NCBI GenBank assembly: GCA_946803715.1
Contig: CAMPET010000094.1
Span: 32,495-69,085 of the forward strand
Direction of reading: 5' to 3'
DNA length: 36,591 nt
From: Beroe ovata
Lineage: Eukaryota > Ctenophora > Nuda > Beroida > Beroidae
This document shows positions 21,755 to 35,800 of this stretch, piece by piece; the first letter of the stretch is position 1; each line of letters begins with the position of its first letter. The translations under genes and the position numbers were made by a program. Under the pieces are notes generated by a model. It had not been told where the DNA came from. It searched no databases and saw nothing but the letters and a program-made list of their open reading frames with translations.

Positions 21755-22303
21755 ATGCCCACGAAGAAGAAATACAATGCGCGCTTTGCTCCTGCCCGTA
21801 TCAAGAAAATAATGCAGAGCGATGAAGAAGTGGGTAAAGTAGCCTCAGCAGTACCAGTCATCATATCACGGGCCTTGGAGATGTTTTTAGAGTCATTTCT
21901 CGAGAGTGCGGACAAGTTAACAAAGGAGCGGACAGCCAAGACGCTAACACCTCAACATTTGAAACTTATCATAAACACCGACTCAAAATACGATTTTCTC
22001 AAGGATCTCGTCGCAAATATTCCTGATTTAGGGCTTGAAGAAGCGGAAGATGAGACGAAAGAACCTGCCGTTCGGAAGAAGCGACGTCACACAGTACCGG
22101 AAATCAACGGACAGTCCGATGTAGGGTGTTCGTCGTCGTCTAACTCTGTCAACATAGAAAGTCCCATTGGTTGCATTCCAATCGGTCCTCCACCCTCTCA
22201 GAATACTCCGTCTACATCAGGTGTGGATAATCACAGTGGGAAACAAACTGTTGTTGTCCAGAGATCAGTTTCTACTGATCTATTCCCCAGTATGCCTACA
22301 TGA
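21755..22303 (+). CDS. DRAP1: DRAP1 / NC2-alpha, histone-fold transcription corepressor
   Basis: A single-exon frame of 182 residues. The N-terminus [20 protein letters not shown] and the following [20 protein letters not shown] are nearly those of animal DRAP1. Residues 9-85 form the H2A-like histone fold, ending in [13 protein letters not shown] basic cluster RKKRRH (107-112) could be a nuclear localisation signal; the rest is a low-complexity Ser/Pro-rich tail, shorter than and different from the vertebrate one. The family pairs with DR1 (NC2-beta), binds TBP on promoters and blocks TFIIA/TFIIB entry, acting in the nucleus. It lies 444 bases after ARPC1 and 480 before NACA, all co-directional. 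The lack of introns is notable beside its intron-rich neighbours. Confidence 0.93.
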   Translation: MPTKKKYNARFAPARIKKIMQSDEEVGKVASAVPVIISRALEMFLESFLESADKLTKERTAKTLTPQHLKLIINTDSKYDFLKDLVANIPDLGLEEAEDETKEPAVRKKRRHTVPEINGQSDVGCSSSSNSVNIESPIGCIPIGPPPSQNTPSTSGVDNHSGKQTVVVQRSVSTDLFPSMPT

Positions 22304-22592
22304 CACAAAGTGTCAGTTTTCATATGACGGATAATAATAGGGTTGGGGTAGTGTTTCTTGCCAAGGTTTTGTCCCCATACCTTGTCTTGCCAAAATCGGG
22401 TCTAGTATAGACTCTCGTATCAGTTCGGATATGTATCGATCTTTCGGAAAGGTATCATGAGTCATTTTACCCTTGGATTGACCAAAGAAAAGTAAATTTG
22501 ATACAGAATTGAAGTTGTATGATGCATGCTTTGTTAGTAGTTGAATTTTGCACCCGTGTCTGCGCTGGATAATACATATTTTGCTAAATGTA

Positions 22593-22598
22593 AATAAA
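22593..22598 (+). terminator. Polyadenylation signal AATAAA for DRAP1
   Basis: AATAAA lies 290 bases after the DRAP1 stop and about 185 before the NACA start codon. It leaves very little room for the NACA promoter. Confidence 0.5.
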
Positions 22599-22782
22599 TG
22601 CTTGTTTGTACTAGATTTAATCGTTACCAATGCCATTGCTAGATATCTTTTGATGTTTCACTCATCTCAGATAGGACGACTGACTGAAGTGACCTCTCTC
22701 TAACTGTTTTTGTAGCATTATTTCCACATTTACTTGTTACCACTCTAACCGTTCCCCTCGTGGTATATAGAGTTCAGGTGTG

Positions 22783-25716
<2,934 letters not shown>

Positions 25717-26007
25717 CGTTGGTGTCACGTGTGTAGACACCGATCAATTGGAGCTTCATCGTTCCACATGCGGACACTGACAGTTCCTAAATTATTTGAG
25801 AGAGTGAGCTACTGGTTTATTTGTACTGTTGGTTTTTATTTTTATCTAGTTTATGTGCTGAGGAATTCATTTATCTGAGGTAATCTGGTAGTGGTAATCT
25901 CTGCACTCTGCCTTTGTAAATTTCCTTAAAATGAGCTTTGCTGCGCATTGTATTGCCCGGCTCCGCTAGGCCTTGCCCGATGTTATCTGTTCCATGTTCT
26001 GATTTTC
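25717..26007 (+). other. NACA 3'UTR and flank
   Basis: AT-rich sequence after the NACA stop. No exact AATAAA is seen before the GC-rich foldback repeat begins near 26008. No gene is present. Confidence 0.4.
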
Positions 26008-26166
26008 GCGCACATTCATCGGTGAAAGTGCGCCGCGCGCGAGAAACAGCGGACATAACATCCGGCAAACGGTGCGCGGTCGCTTCGCTGTTCGTTTGCC
26101 AGATGTTATGTCCGCTGCTTTTGACTTCTCGCGCGCGGCGCACTTTCATCGATGCGATGAAGGTGC
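26008..26166. mobile_element. GC-rich foldback element with ~55-base arms
   Basis: The left arm (26008-26070, containing gtgcgccgcgcgcgagaaac and cagcggacataacatccggc) is the near reverse complement of the right arm (26094-26166, containing gatgttatgtccgctg and ctcgcgcgcggcgcactttc). A loop of about 23 bases separates them. It has no coding capacity. It is a foldback or MITE-type element in the NACA-eEF1A intergenic region; parts are duplicated at 27284 onward. Confidence 0.75.
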
Positions 26167-26689
26167 GCGCAAAAAAAACAGTGTGAGTATCCGTGACGCG
26201 CGAAATTTAAATCAGGATCTCTTGTCAGATTTTATCTGACCTCAGTTTCTCGCGCGCGCCTTCATCGAAGGCCGAAACAGGTCTTCGATGAATTCGCGCG
26301 CAGGAAACATCCGGCAAATACCTGCTTAGTGCATCGCAGAGCAGAGAACACTCATGCGTGTGCACGCCCCTGTTATACAATTACATTCTTCTCAGTGAAC
26401 TGAAAAGTCGTAGCAACCACGGAGCCGCGCGAGCGGAGTATTTGGGTCACGCAGCGCGGGAACAGTGGTGACATCCGGCAAGATGAAACCACGGAGCCGA
26501 ATTACTTGCCATTCAGGCAAAGCAGCGCAGGAACAAACATAGATCAGGGCATGTTCAGAGATCATTTAACAAGGCCTACAGGACTGAAGCTAGTGTCCTG
26601 TGTACCTGCACGGTGGCCAGTATTCGTGATGAATCGGTGACCGGGGGTCAAATCAATGAAACTCGACATTGGATGACGTAAAAAATAAA
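26131..26689. repeat. 559-bp block, copy 1 (ends at an N)
   Basis: Reads identical, base for base as far as I can compare, to 27284-27842 at a constant offset of 1153. It ends exactly at the N at 26690. It includes the module ctcagtgaactgaaaagtcg followed by accacggag and gcggagtatttgggtcacgc, which also recurs at 32149-32240. Confidence 0.9.
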
Positions 26690-27283
26690 NACTGTAGTGC
26701 AGCCGCTATAGTTTAACCTCAGTGCTGAATGCTGATGTTGTATTTTTACAATTAGTATGGATAACCATTAATCATTTAAGGTACAAAGCTCAAATCAATA
26801 AATGAATAGGCTACCATATAGGTACTCTTGACTCGAGTTTGACATAGATAGTAGGAACCTACTACGTAGGTACGTTCCATTTGTGTCAGAAAATTTTCTT
26901 GCAATAACTTTCTCTCCAGTTATAACTTCATCTCCTACAAACCATATGTTTAGAATGAGTCATGGAATTGCAAGGGCAAAATAACAATAATCGGACATCT
27001 GAACAAATCTCAATTTTGTTGGGTAAAGGCATGTAATGAGATCATCGGCCCAAATTTGATAAATGCCTTGTTTAGAGTGTCTAGAGTCCCAGTGCTGCCC
27101 AGAAATGCATTGCAGTTGTTTTTATCGATTCCTGCCATTGAGACCTTCCGTTTGATACCTTACATGACAGATATTTTCCGAGTTTTCCGTAATTTCAAAT
27201 TTTCCAACGCTCGCGTATGGAAAAATGGGGCGTGGCCGATATCTCGAGATAGAAAAGAGATGGCGTGTTCCTGATGAGTTCTN
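26690..27283. other. Inserted 592-bp contig bounded by single N bases
   Basis: The piece between N 26690 and N 27283 is flanked by two identical 559-bp blocks. The outer contigs overlap each other perfectly, so this piece was probably placed here wrongly. It contains no recognisable gene; a 72-codon open frame at 27056 has no features of a known protein. Confidence 0.75.
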
Positions 27284-27842
27284 GCGCGCGGCGCACTTTC
27301 ATCGATGCGATGAAGGTGCGCGCAAAAAAAACAGTGTGAGTATCCGTGACGCGCGAAATTTAAATCAGGATCTCTTGTCAGATTTTATCTGACCTCAGTT
27401 TCTCGCGCGCGCCTTCATCGAAGGCCGAAACAGGTCTTCGATGAATTCGCGCGCAGGAAACATCCGGCAAATACCTGCTTAGTGCATCGCAGAGCAGAGA
27501 ACACTCATGCGTGTGCACGCCCCTGTTATACAATTACATTCTTCTCAGTGAACTGAAAAGTCGTAGCAACCACGGAGCCGCGCGAGCGGAGTATTTGGGT
27601 CACGCAGCGCGGGAACAGTGGTGACATCCGGCAAGATGAAACCACGGAGCCGAATTACTTGCCATTCAGGCAAAGCAGCGCAGGAACAAACATAGATCAG
27701 GGCATGTTCAGAGATCATTTAACAAGGCCTACAGGACTGAAGCTAGTGTCCTGTGTACCTGCACGGTGGCCAGTATTCGTGATGAATCGGTGACCGGGGG
27801 TCAAATCAATGAAACTCGACATTGGATGACGTAAAAAATAAA
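27284..27842. repeat. 559-bp block, copy 2 (starts at an N)
   Basis: Same sequence as 26131-26689, starting exactly after the N at 27283 and continuing into the eEF1A 3' flank. It is best explained as the unmerged overlap of two contigs. Confidence 0.9.
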
Positions 27843-27897
27843 ACTTCAACAACATCAACAATTGGGCAGTTAAATATTAACCGAGCTCACTGAAGCT

Positions 27898-29183
27898 TTA
27901 CTTTTTGGCGGCTTTAGCTGCTGACTTGGTGGTCTTGCCCTGAGCTTCACCCTTCGTGACATTCTTCACAACACCGACAGCAACCGTCTGCTTCATGTCT
28001 CGCACAGCGAATCGACCGAGGGGAGGGTACTCTTTGAATGTTTCCACAACCATGGGCTTGGTGGGCTTCAGCACGCACATAGATGCATCTCCCGTCTTGA
28101 TGTCCTTGGGGTTCTCCTCTAGGACCTTACCAGATCGCTTGTCCATTTTGCATTTGAGTTCGGTGAATTTGCATGCGATGTGAGCGGTGTGGCAATCCAA
28201 CACTGGGGTGTATCCAGCGCTGATCTTGCCAGGGTGGTTCATGATGATGACCTGTGCTTCGAAACTGCTGGTCTCCTTGCACGGGTCGTTCTTTGAGTCG
28301 GACGCCACGAAACCTCTCTTGATCTCCTTTACGGCGACGTTCTTGATGTTGAAACCAACGTTGTCACCAGGCTCGGCCTCAGGCAAAGACTCGTGGTGCA
28401 TCTCAACAGATTTCACCTCAGTGGTGAGACCAGTGGGTCCGAATGTGACAACCATGGCGGGCTTGATGATACCAGTCTCGACACGACCAACGGGCACTGT
28501 TCCAATGCCACCGATCTTGTAAACATCCTGGAGTGGCAGTCTGAGAGGCTTGGTCTTGGGTCGAGTGGGCTCGGCAACATTGTCCAAACAATCGGTCAGG
28601 GTCTTCAGTGGCTTGCTCTTCTTCTTGTCATCCCCGACAGTTTCACCAGTGAACCAGGGCATGTTGTTAGCGGGCTTGGGCTCATCACCATTGGGGTCCC
28701 AGTGGACCATGTTGTCACCGTGGAATCCAGAGATGGGCATGAAGGGAATGTTGACAACCTTGTATCCGATCTTCTTCAGGTAGTTAGAGACCTCTCCCTT
28801 GATTTCCTTATACCTCTCCTGGCTGTAGGGTGGGGTTGTGGTATCCATCTTGTTGATGGCAATGATAACTTCCTTCACACCCAGGGTGAATGCAAGGAGC
28901 AGATGCTCTCTCGTCTGACCGTTCTTGGCGTAGCCGGCCTCGAACTCGCCAGTACCGGCAGCCACAATCATGACAGCGGCATCGGCCTGCGGGAATAATA
29001 CTGTGTTACACTGCGTATAACACTTCGTAAAATACACTATACACGCTACGGACGATATAGTGTAAAGCACTGCGAGAATAATCGCATATTAGCTACTTAC
29101 ACCCATACAAACACACACTTTGTTGTACATGCTAAACAGGACTTGTTTCGAACGAGACTGAATGAAGGATTTAGAGATTCGAT

Positions 29184-29214
<31 letters not shown>

Positions 29215-30499
29215 GAGAGGTTCCAGTGATCATGTTCTTGATGAAATCTCTGTGTCCGGGGGCATCAATGATGGTCACATCGTATTTGTCAGTCTCGAAC
29301 TTCATGAGGGCAATATCAATTGTGATACCCCTTTCACGCTCGGACTTGAGCTTGTCCAACACCCAAGCATAACAGAAGGAACCTTTGCCCATCTGAAATT
29401 AATTGGTTATTAATGAGATGATTTGAGTTGGATCATAATTGATTGGGTGAACTTGATCCATAAAATTGGTGTACGCGCGTCACAATGCGCGCGCAAAATT
29501 GATAATGGAAATGTTGTAGCTATGGTACTTTCAGTAGGGCGCGCGCGAGAATTGAGAAGACCCTATTGGAGTAACAATTGGACACAAGAGGCAAATCTAG
29601 AGATGGAAATATGGCAATATCAGATGAGTCATCTAGCATATGAAAATACTGCTGACAAGGCTGGTGTTTTAGTGGGGTATTATTTGGGTCAAGCTGCATT
29701 TCAATGGAATTATTGATGTCCCATTTACTGCTTGGTCCAATCATCCAATTCTTGATATATTTCTCTCTTTAAATGGGCTATTTCATTAATTAGCAAGGAA
29801 TCATAACCATGAGGTTCCGTACAGACCACTCTGTCACAGTCCACGAAGTTGATACCCTCATGACATTATGCATAGCATGATTAGTATGACTTATTTCATA
29901 GGGCACCAGTGAAGTACTGCAGCAGCAAAGATAGAAATCCATATGTTTGAAAATGTTTGATTATTGAACCGGACATGGAACTAAAAGTTCAAGCCAACGT
30001 GATAAATGTTATGGCCATTTAGCTGATAAGAAAGATGTTCTAATGTACTGCTGGACAAGTTAGACAATGGCAAGTAATATCCCTGTATCAAGGTCAGACG
30101 GCTACACACTATAAAATATCTAAGATAGAAATATTTCTGGTTAACTCAGGATGGAAACGACTTTGTGATGTTATCCACATCAAGAGCGCCGGCAATTTAC
30201 CGTCCCAAATACAGAATCGATCGGTAGATCGAATGTTATAGTATCAATACACTGCACTGTAACATTAACATTGCATAGCAACACAACTATACAGCTACTT
30301 CACAACTACACAACACAAGTATCGCTATACTACTTACCTCCTGAGCTTCCTTCTTGAACTTCTCGATGGTTCGCTCGTCAACACCTCCGCACTTGTAGAT
30401 CAAGTGTCCGGTTGTGGTGGACTTGCCCGAGTCCACATGACCGATTACCACGATGTTCAGATGGGGCTTGTCCTTGTTCTTTCCTGCCTTGGGAGGCAT
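27898..30499 (-). CDS. EEF1A: Translation elongation factor eEF1A, 3 coding exons
   Basis: Minus-strand exons 30499-30338, 29392-29213 and 28986-27898 join in frame (phases all 0) to give 476 residues, against 462 in human eEF1A1. GTPase motifs are intact: GHVDSGKS (20-27), DAPGH (97-101) and NKMD (159-162). Domain 2 and 3 hallmarks follow ([62 protein letters not shown]). The C-terminus is the usual Lys/Ala-rich tail. The protein delivers aminoacyl-tRNA to the ribosomal A site and also binds actin. An insertion of about nine residues (208-220, [13 protein letters not shown] region) is present before NMPWF. The donor of exon 2 is formed by a (GT)n microsatellite. An acceptor (cccag|TAGCAGTC-ATG) eight bases before the start codon implies a 5'UTR intron, common in animal EEF1A genes. 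Convergent with NACA. Confidence 0.96.
29184..29212. repeat. (CA)n microsatellite forming the 5' splice site of eEF1A exon 2
   Basis: About 14 CA units on the plus strand, read as (GT)n on the coding strand. They directly follow the last exon base, so the donor reads CAG|gtgtgtgtgt. Confidence 0.9.
29393..30337 (-). other. eEF1A intron between coding exons 1 and 2
   Basis: 945 bases with canonical gtaagtag donor and tttcag acceptor. It holds two CGCGCG-rich tracts near 29474-29495 and 29538-29548 that resemble fragments of the GC-rich repeat family. The plus-strand open frame at 29423-29716 is not supported by any motif. Confidence 0.5.
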
Positions 30500-30709
30500 G
30501 ACTGCTACTGGGACAGGGAAATTGGGTTAGGATACAGTACAGACCATTAGGATACAGTACAGACCATTAGGATACAGGGGGGTTGAAAAGAGGGGAGTTG
30601 GGTTAGCATACAATGGGTAGAAGTAGCAATAAGATACAGGGGGCATGACTGCTACTGGGAAATGGAGAAGTTGGGTTAGCATGCAGTGAATTAGCACTGC
30701 TGCTGATAG

Positions 30710-30903
30710 GATGAGAATAGTATAGGTAGGGAATAGTATAGGATGAGAATAGTATAGGTAGAGAATAGTATAGGATGAGAATAGTATAGGTAGGGAATAG
30801 TATAGGTAGGGAATAGTATAGGTAGGGAATAGTATAGGTAGAGAATAGTATAGGTAGAGAATAGTATAGGTAGGGAATAGTATAGGTAGGGAATAGTTTA
30901 GAT
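30710..30903. repeat. 16-bp minisatellite in the putative 5'UTR intron of eEF1A
   Basis: About eleven imperfect copies of aatagtataggtaggg (variants with gaga or gatgag). It lies between the eEF1A start codon and the proposed upstream exon, in non-coding DNA. Confidence 0.85.
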
Positions 30904-31694
30904 AGTGACTGTTGGGACTCCGAGAGTCGGGTATAGGTGGGAATGTCGAACTATTACAAGGATGATAGAATCAGGTGATACCATGAGAGTAGAATCAGGA
31001 GATATATTCAGGTGATGTAATGAAAACAGAATTGTGGGGCTGATTCAAAGTGAGGTGAGAATACATGCCGGGCATATACTGGTATCTAAGTAGTAGTAGT
31101 AGTGAAACAAACTGATGCCAGAAATGAAGATATGGAATAGGAACAGCAGAGACAACAGCAGTACAGTTGTGTTGATAGTTGAGTAATTAAGGAGTGTATT
31201 ACTAAATAGTGAAATCAAGGAAAAGCAAATTAAATAAATGGCAATAAAAGCAGAAAAATAAAGTGTGTGAAAGGATGCATCAATAATTAACTAGTTGAGA
31301 GGACGACGAAATATGATTTTGTAGAATAGAAATCTCTATCGGCCATTTAACAAAATGTGCTGGTGCACATTCATCACATCTTTATCAAATAAATTCATTC
31401 TGTCAAGGAAGATCTATTAATTCAGTGAATGATTCAAATTCAGTGAAAGATAAAGCACTGAATTCGGGTATGTAACTAAAATGAGCGAAGATTATCTCAT
31501 CTACTGAGATTAAATCATCCAAACTGACGTGTCTACTGTTAAAATGAAGCATATGAGCATGTTGATTCAATGGAAACCAGGGGATATACGAAGTATATCA
31601 ACCGGAAAAGGCATTTTAAGCCTTGAGACAAAACGTGTACCACAAATCACAGGAAAGTGCAAGTACACGTCACACTGGGTAATATCGACTTACA

Positions 31695-31880
31695 CGCTAA
31701 AACCCCCACTCACGCGCCGCTCCAGCCCAGCTCAGATTTGATGACATCACTTCAGCCGGCTCTCAGCTGAGCCAGGCAGGTCATGTGACCGGCGTAAAAG
31801 ATGACGTCAGAGAATTGCAGCGACTTCGGCCAATCATGATGGGGAACGCGTACTCACTGAGCTAAAATAGTGACGTCGAC
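31695..31880 (-). promoter_or_regulatory. Putative eEF1A first (non-coding) exon and promoter
   Basis: A strong minus-strand donor (gcgt|gtaagtcg, exon edge at 31695; an alternative gtgagt lies about 20 bases upstream) could pair with the acceptor at 30508-30509 to excise a 1.19-kb 5'UTR intron. Upstream are two TGACGTC cores (about 31803 and 31872), resembling ATF/CREB sites, and a CACATGAC/E-box-like motif. No TATA box is clear. This is inference from position and splice signals. Confidence 0.35.
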
Positions 31881-31924
31881 AAAATTATATCCAACGCGAG
31901 TTGTATTTCCATTTGATCTGTGGG

Positions 31925-32250
31925 AAAACTATCGCGCGCGGCGAGACACCATAAAATGCGCGCGCGGTTGCACCGCGATCGGATCCATCACGACTTGTCG
32001 GGCGATGCCAGACCGCTGATGCAAGCCGCGAATAATAAGCTGAGAATAAGTTTGAGCCGCGCGGCGCAAACTTATTCTCAAACAGAATATTCGCGGCTTG
32101 CATCATGTCAGCGGTCTAGCATGTGCACACGTTGCGCGCTCCTGTTCTACTCAGTGAACTGAAAGTGAAAAGTCGTAGAAACCACGGAGACGCGCAGTGC
32201 AGCGCGCGCGGAGTATTTGGGTCACGCAGCGCGGGAACAGGTCTAGCATC
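31925..32250. mobile_element. GC-rich foldback element with 120-bp hairpin
   Basis: The arms 32004-32061 (gatgccagaccgctgatgca, agccgcgaataa) and 32064-32122 (cgcggcttgcatcatgtcag, cggtctagcat) pair as an imperfect inverted repeat. They are followed by the ctcagtgaactgaaa, aaccacggag and gcggagtatttgggtcacgc modules also found at 26394-26463. The modules gcggcttgcatca and caaacttattctca recur at 17960-18020. It has no coding capacity. Confidence 0.7.
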
Positions 32251-32303
32251 GCCAGACAAACTGGGGTTAGTAGATAGTACATAGTACTGAGTACACTACT
32301 ACT

Positions 32304-32352
32304 GCGCTGCGACGGTAGCGGGTAGAATCCCGCCAGCGTGAGCGAGTCAGCG
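32304..32352. repeat. Degenerate fragment related to the 90-bp MITE
   Basis: gacggtag, followed by gggtagaatcccgccagc, resembles the internal modules of the elements at 18221 and 35098. No terminal repeats are preserved. Confidence 0.35.
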
Positions 32353-32893
32353 AGGGTATAGGTAAGAAGTAATCTGGTACGATACTGGATGCGCAAATGT
32401 GTCAGATGTTATTTGTTGGACATTGGCCAGGCCACGGATATTGAGTTAATTGTTAATGAATTCGATCAAATATCGCCCCCAAGAGTATTCGAAGAGAGCA
32501 ACCCGGGATAATCATAAAGATACCAAATCAAATGCGAATTGCAAAACTCCAATTTTTGTTTAGAATGGTGTTCAAATTCAATTTCAAAGACAAGAGTGAT
32601 TTCAAATGCAGATAACAATCTGTATCTTTGACAATCATAAACACTGACATGTGACACTTAAATGACATTGACAATGGCATAATGTACTGATTAATCAGAT
32701 TAGTGAGCATTATAAGGTGAGTTCTGTAATCGGCCCACTTATTTCAATTTCAGTTCGTAGTTTCATACTGCTTGCAATTGCAAAAACACAAACATTAAAG
32801 CATACTTTAAGCATAGTGCTATAAGTATAATAGAATTTAGGAACACTGTTAAGTTAAAGTAGTGTCTGTACGCAGGTGGAGACAGTGTACACA

Positions 32894-35800
32894 TCAAACT
32901 TCTGACATCTGTAGTGAGGAAGAAACTCTCACTTTCTTTTTGCTTTTTGGGAGAGAACCACTCACGCCGCTGCTTGAAGCTCCAGTGGTACCTCCTGTGA
33001 CACCACCTGGTAACTGAGGGGAGAGAGATTGTTTATGTGTGACAGGAGATATAACACTAACAGGAGATATAACACTAACAGGAGATATGGTACTGACAGG
33101 AGATATGGTACTGACAGGAGATATGACACTGACAGGAGATATAACACTAACAGGAGATATGGTACTGACAGGAGATATGGTACTGACAGTAGATATGGTA
33201 CTGACAGTAGATATGGTACTGACAGGAGATATGGTACTGACAGGAGATATGCTATTGACAGTAGATATGGTACTGACAGGAGATATGCGAGATATGACAC
33301 TGACAGAAAATATTGTTCTCTTACCTCTTTAGCAACCTCGGAAACAACACTGTGGAATGTTTGTGCTGGCAACAATGACACCCAACTGAGGACTCGAGCG
33401 AACTGTCTGCATCTCTCTGTGCTGTCACCGTCAATAGGAATGACAGCTACATCATTCAGCTGGTTACACGTCCTGAGGAGAAAAGAGAGTGTCATTGTGT
33501 GTCACTATCATATGTGGAATTAGTGACCGTCTAAAAGCACGTTACACTGTATATTATAGGTGAAACTAAGTAACCAGGGTACTGTGAAACCATGTAAGTG
33601 TCAAATAAGCAACCAGTTGCCATGGTAATTACCGAAAACCAGTAAAGCACGGTAACCATGGTAACTGGTAACCATGGTTACTGATTTACCTGATTGTAAA
33701 CCCACATCTGTTCAACATGCTCATTTCTGTTGGTCGGCAGATAAACTTAGGCCGGGGAAATGTCACAGTTCGAGATACTCCAGATATCAGCTTCAGCTGG
33801 GGAAGGGGAGTTGTTGAGGTGGTCAGTAGGAGTTTTTGGGAGGGGATCAGTGAGAGTTTCTGGGGGAGTGGGAGGTGTTGGGATGTGGTAGGGAGCACAG
33901 ACACTCACCATCCGCATAGCTCGTGGAATAGCAGACTTGTCAGTGAGTGATGACGTCAGCACTGGATATAGACCATGTAGACTCTCCTTCACAAATGTGG
34001 AACTGATAACCGCTGAGATATCATCGGTTATCAGTGCTGTTTTCAGTGTTGTTGTGATTGTACGTGGTGTCAAGGTCGTTGTAAAAATGGCTGTGTAACC
34101 ACTAACCATGGAAACCAAATGTACTCACAATCAGTCAGAACAATACGGGCAGGGTCCAAGCTACAGTACAGTCCCTGATCCATTATCATGGACAGGGCCC
34201 TGGCAAACGACTGTTGAGAAGATCTGGTCACGTGACTAACTTGACTCGGCACGTGACCAATACTTGACGTGTTGCTAGGGTTGATGGACACGTTGCTAGG
34301 AAGAGTGTTGCTGGACATGACAGAAACTTGTCCAGGACTAGCAGTGGACGACACTCTGCTCAGAGTGGACATTCTGCTGGACGGCAGACTGTGACTCCAA
34401 CTCTCGAGCAAGGTCATCCGTCCCCTGCTGTCCAGGACAAAGTCACAGCACTTGAATGCGATGGGACAGGGCGCCTGAGTTGCGCCAACTCCACGACATA
34501 TGACGTCACGTAGACAGGGCAACTGAGTGTACTGTGTCACAAACACGTCGTCAGGAACCTCCTTCATGTACGCTGTCTGTAGTAGGATTGTGATTTATCA
34601 TTGACTGATGGAATAGTTATTGATTACTGGAGTGGATTGCCATATTGGAGTGATCACAGAGCAATTAAGAAATAGAACTGCATGACAGTAACTCAAAAAG
34701 ACTGAGGGTGGATTGAAGGATAAAGGTCGTTTTTCCACCTGAAGGTCGCCCAGGAATTTCAGTCTGGTGGACACAACCACAGAGTAGATGAGATGGTAAA
34801 CTTGTCCGGGAACAAACTGATCAGTGCTAAACCGTGCAGTTTTCAGCATTTCCTGTGGATGAGAGATTGTATTGCAACCAAAGTGATGCAGCCATAGCAA
34901 TGTTGCCATGGCGGTTGCTATAGCAACTGTGACACACAACCTTGAGGTGTTGGATGTTGATACTGCGGACCATAACATCTCCAAGATCCACGGCGCCGTG
35001 GTACGCTGTGTTTGTTCTGTAATCGTAGTGGTCAATCACTGGGATATCAGGTACAAACTTCAGATCTGTCCAAACGTCATGAAACCTGCAGGAGGTTTGT
35101 AGGATTTCACCCTTGCTGGCGGGATTTTATCCCTGGCAAGGGTCGGGGCGGATTGAAAATCGCGCGCACCGACGGTAGGGTAAAATCCTACAAACAGGAG
35201 GTAAGGTGAGGGAGAGGGAGGGAGAGAGAGGAGAGAAGGGAGGGAGAAGAAGTGACATGCGCGCGACCGTCAGAGGTGTTAAAGTGTGAAAGAGAGGATA
35301 TCACACCTTTGCCAACAACTGTGCAATTCGCAAACTCTCCTCTGCTGCTCTCTAATTTCAATAAGTATAACATGAGGTCCATCATTATTCCATATATGGG
35401 ATAATAGCAGCTAGCTGACTGCTAGCTACTGTTATCACATAGCATGGTCACATGTCCGTCACATTCACTCCATTATATTGTGAATGGAGTTGATAATAAC
35501 ACTCTTGTGACCACAAGGAAATATTTCTTTGGAATCCTTTCTTCATAAAGCGCTTTTGTCTTTAACTAGTGGGTGTTCAAACAATGGCTATGTCATTGTT
35601 TGAACATCCTCATTTTGACATTTTACCACAAATCCACTCCCAGCCCATCAGTGTATAACCAGAGCTATTCAATGCGACACATTACATTATGAATATGCCA
35701 ATAATCCAACACTCCAATCGGACATAAGTCCGTTTGCCACTTTTGCCAGGCGTCAGTCTTATGCAGGTCTATCATATGGGTGAGGTGAAGAAGTGAGATG

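Noticed and set aside
28393-28998. 201-codon plus-strand frame opposite eEF1A
   Set aside because: It is the antisense of a highly conserved eEF1A exon with biased codon use, with no independent support.
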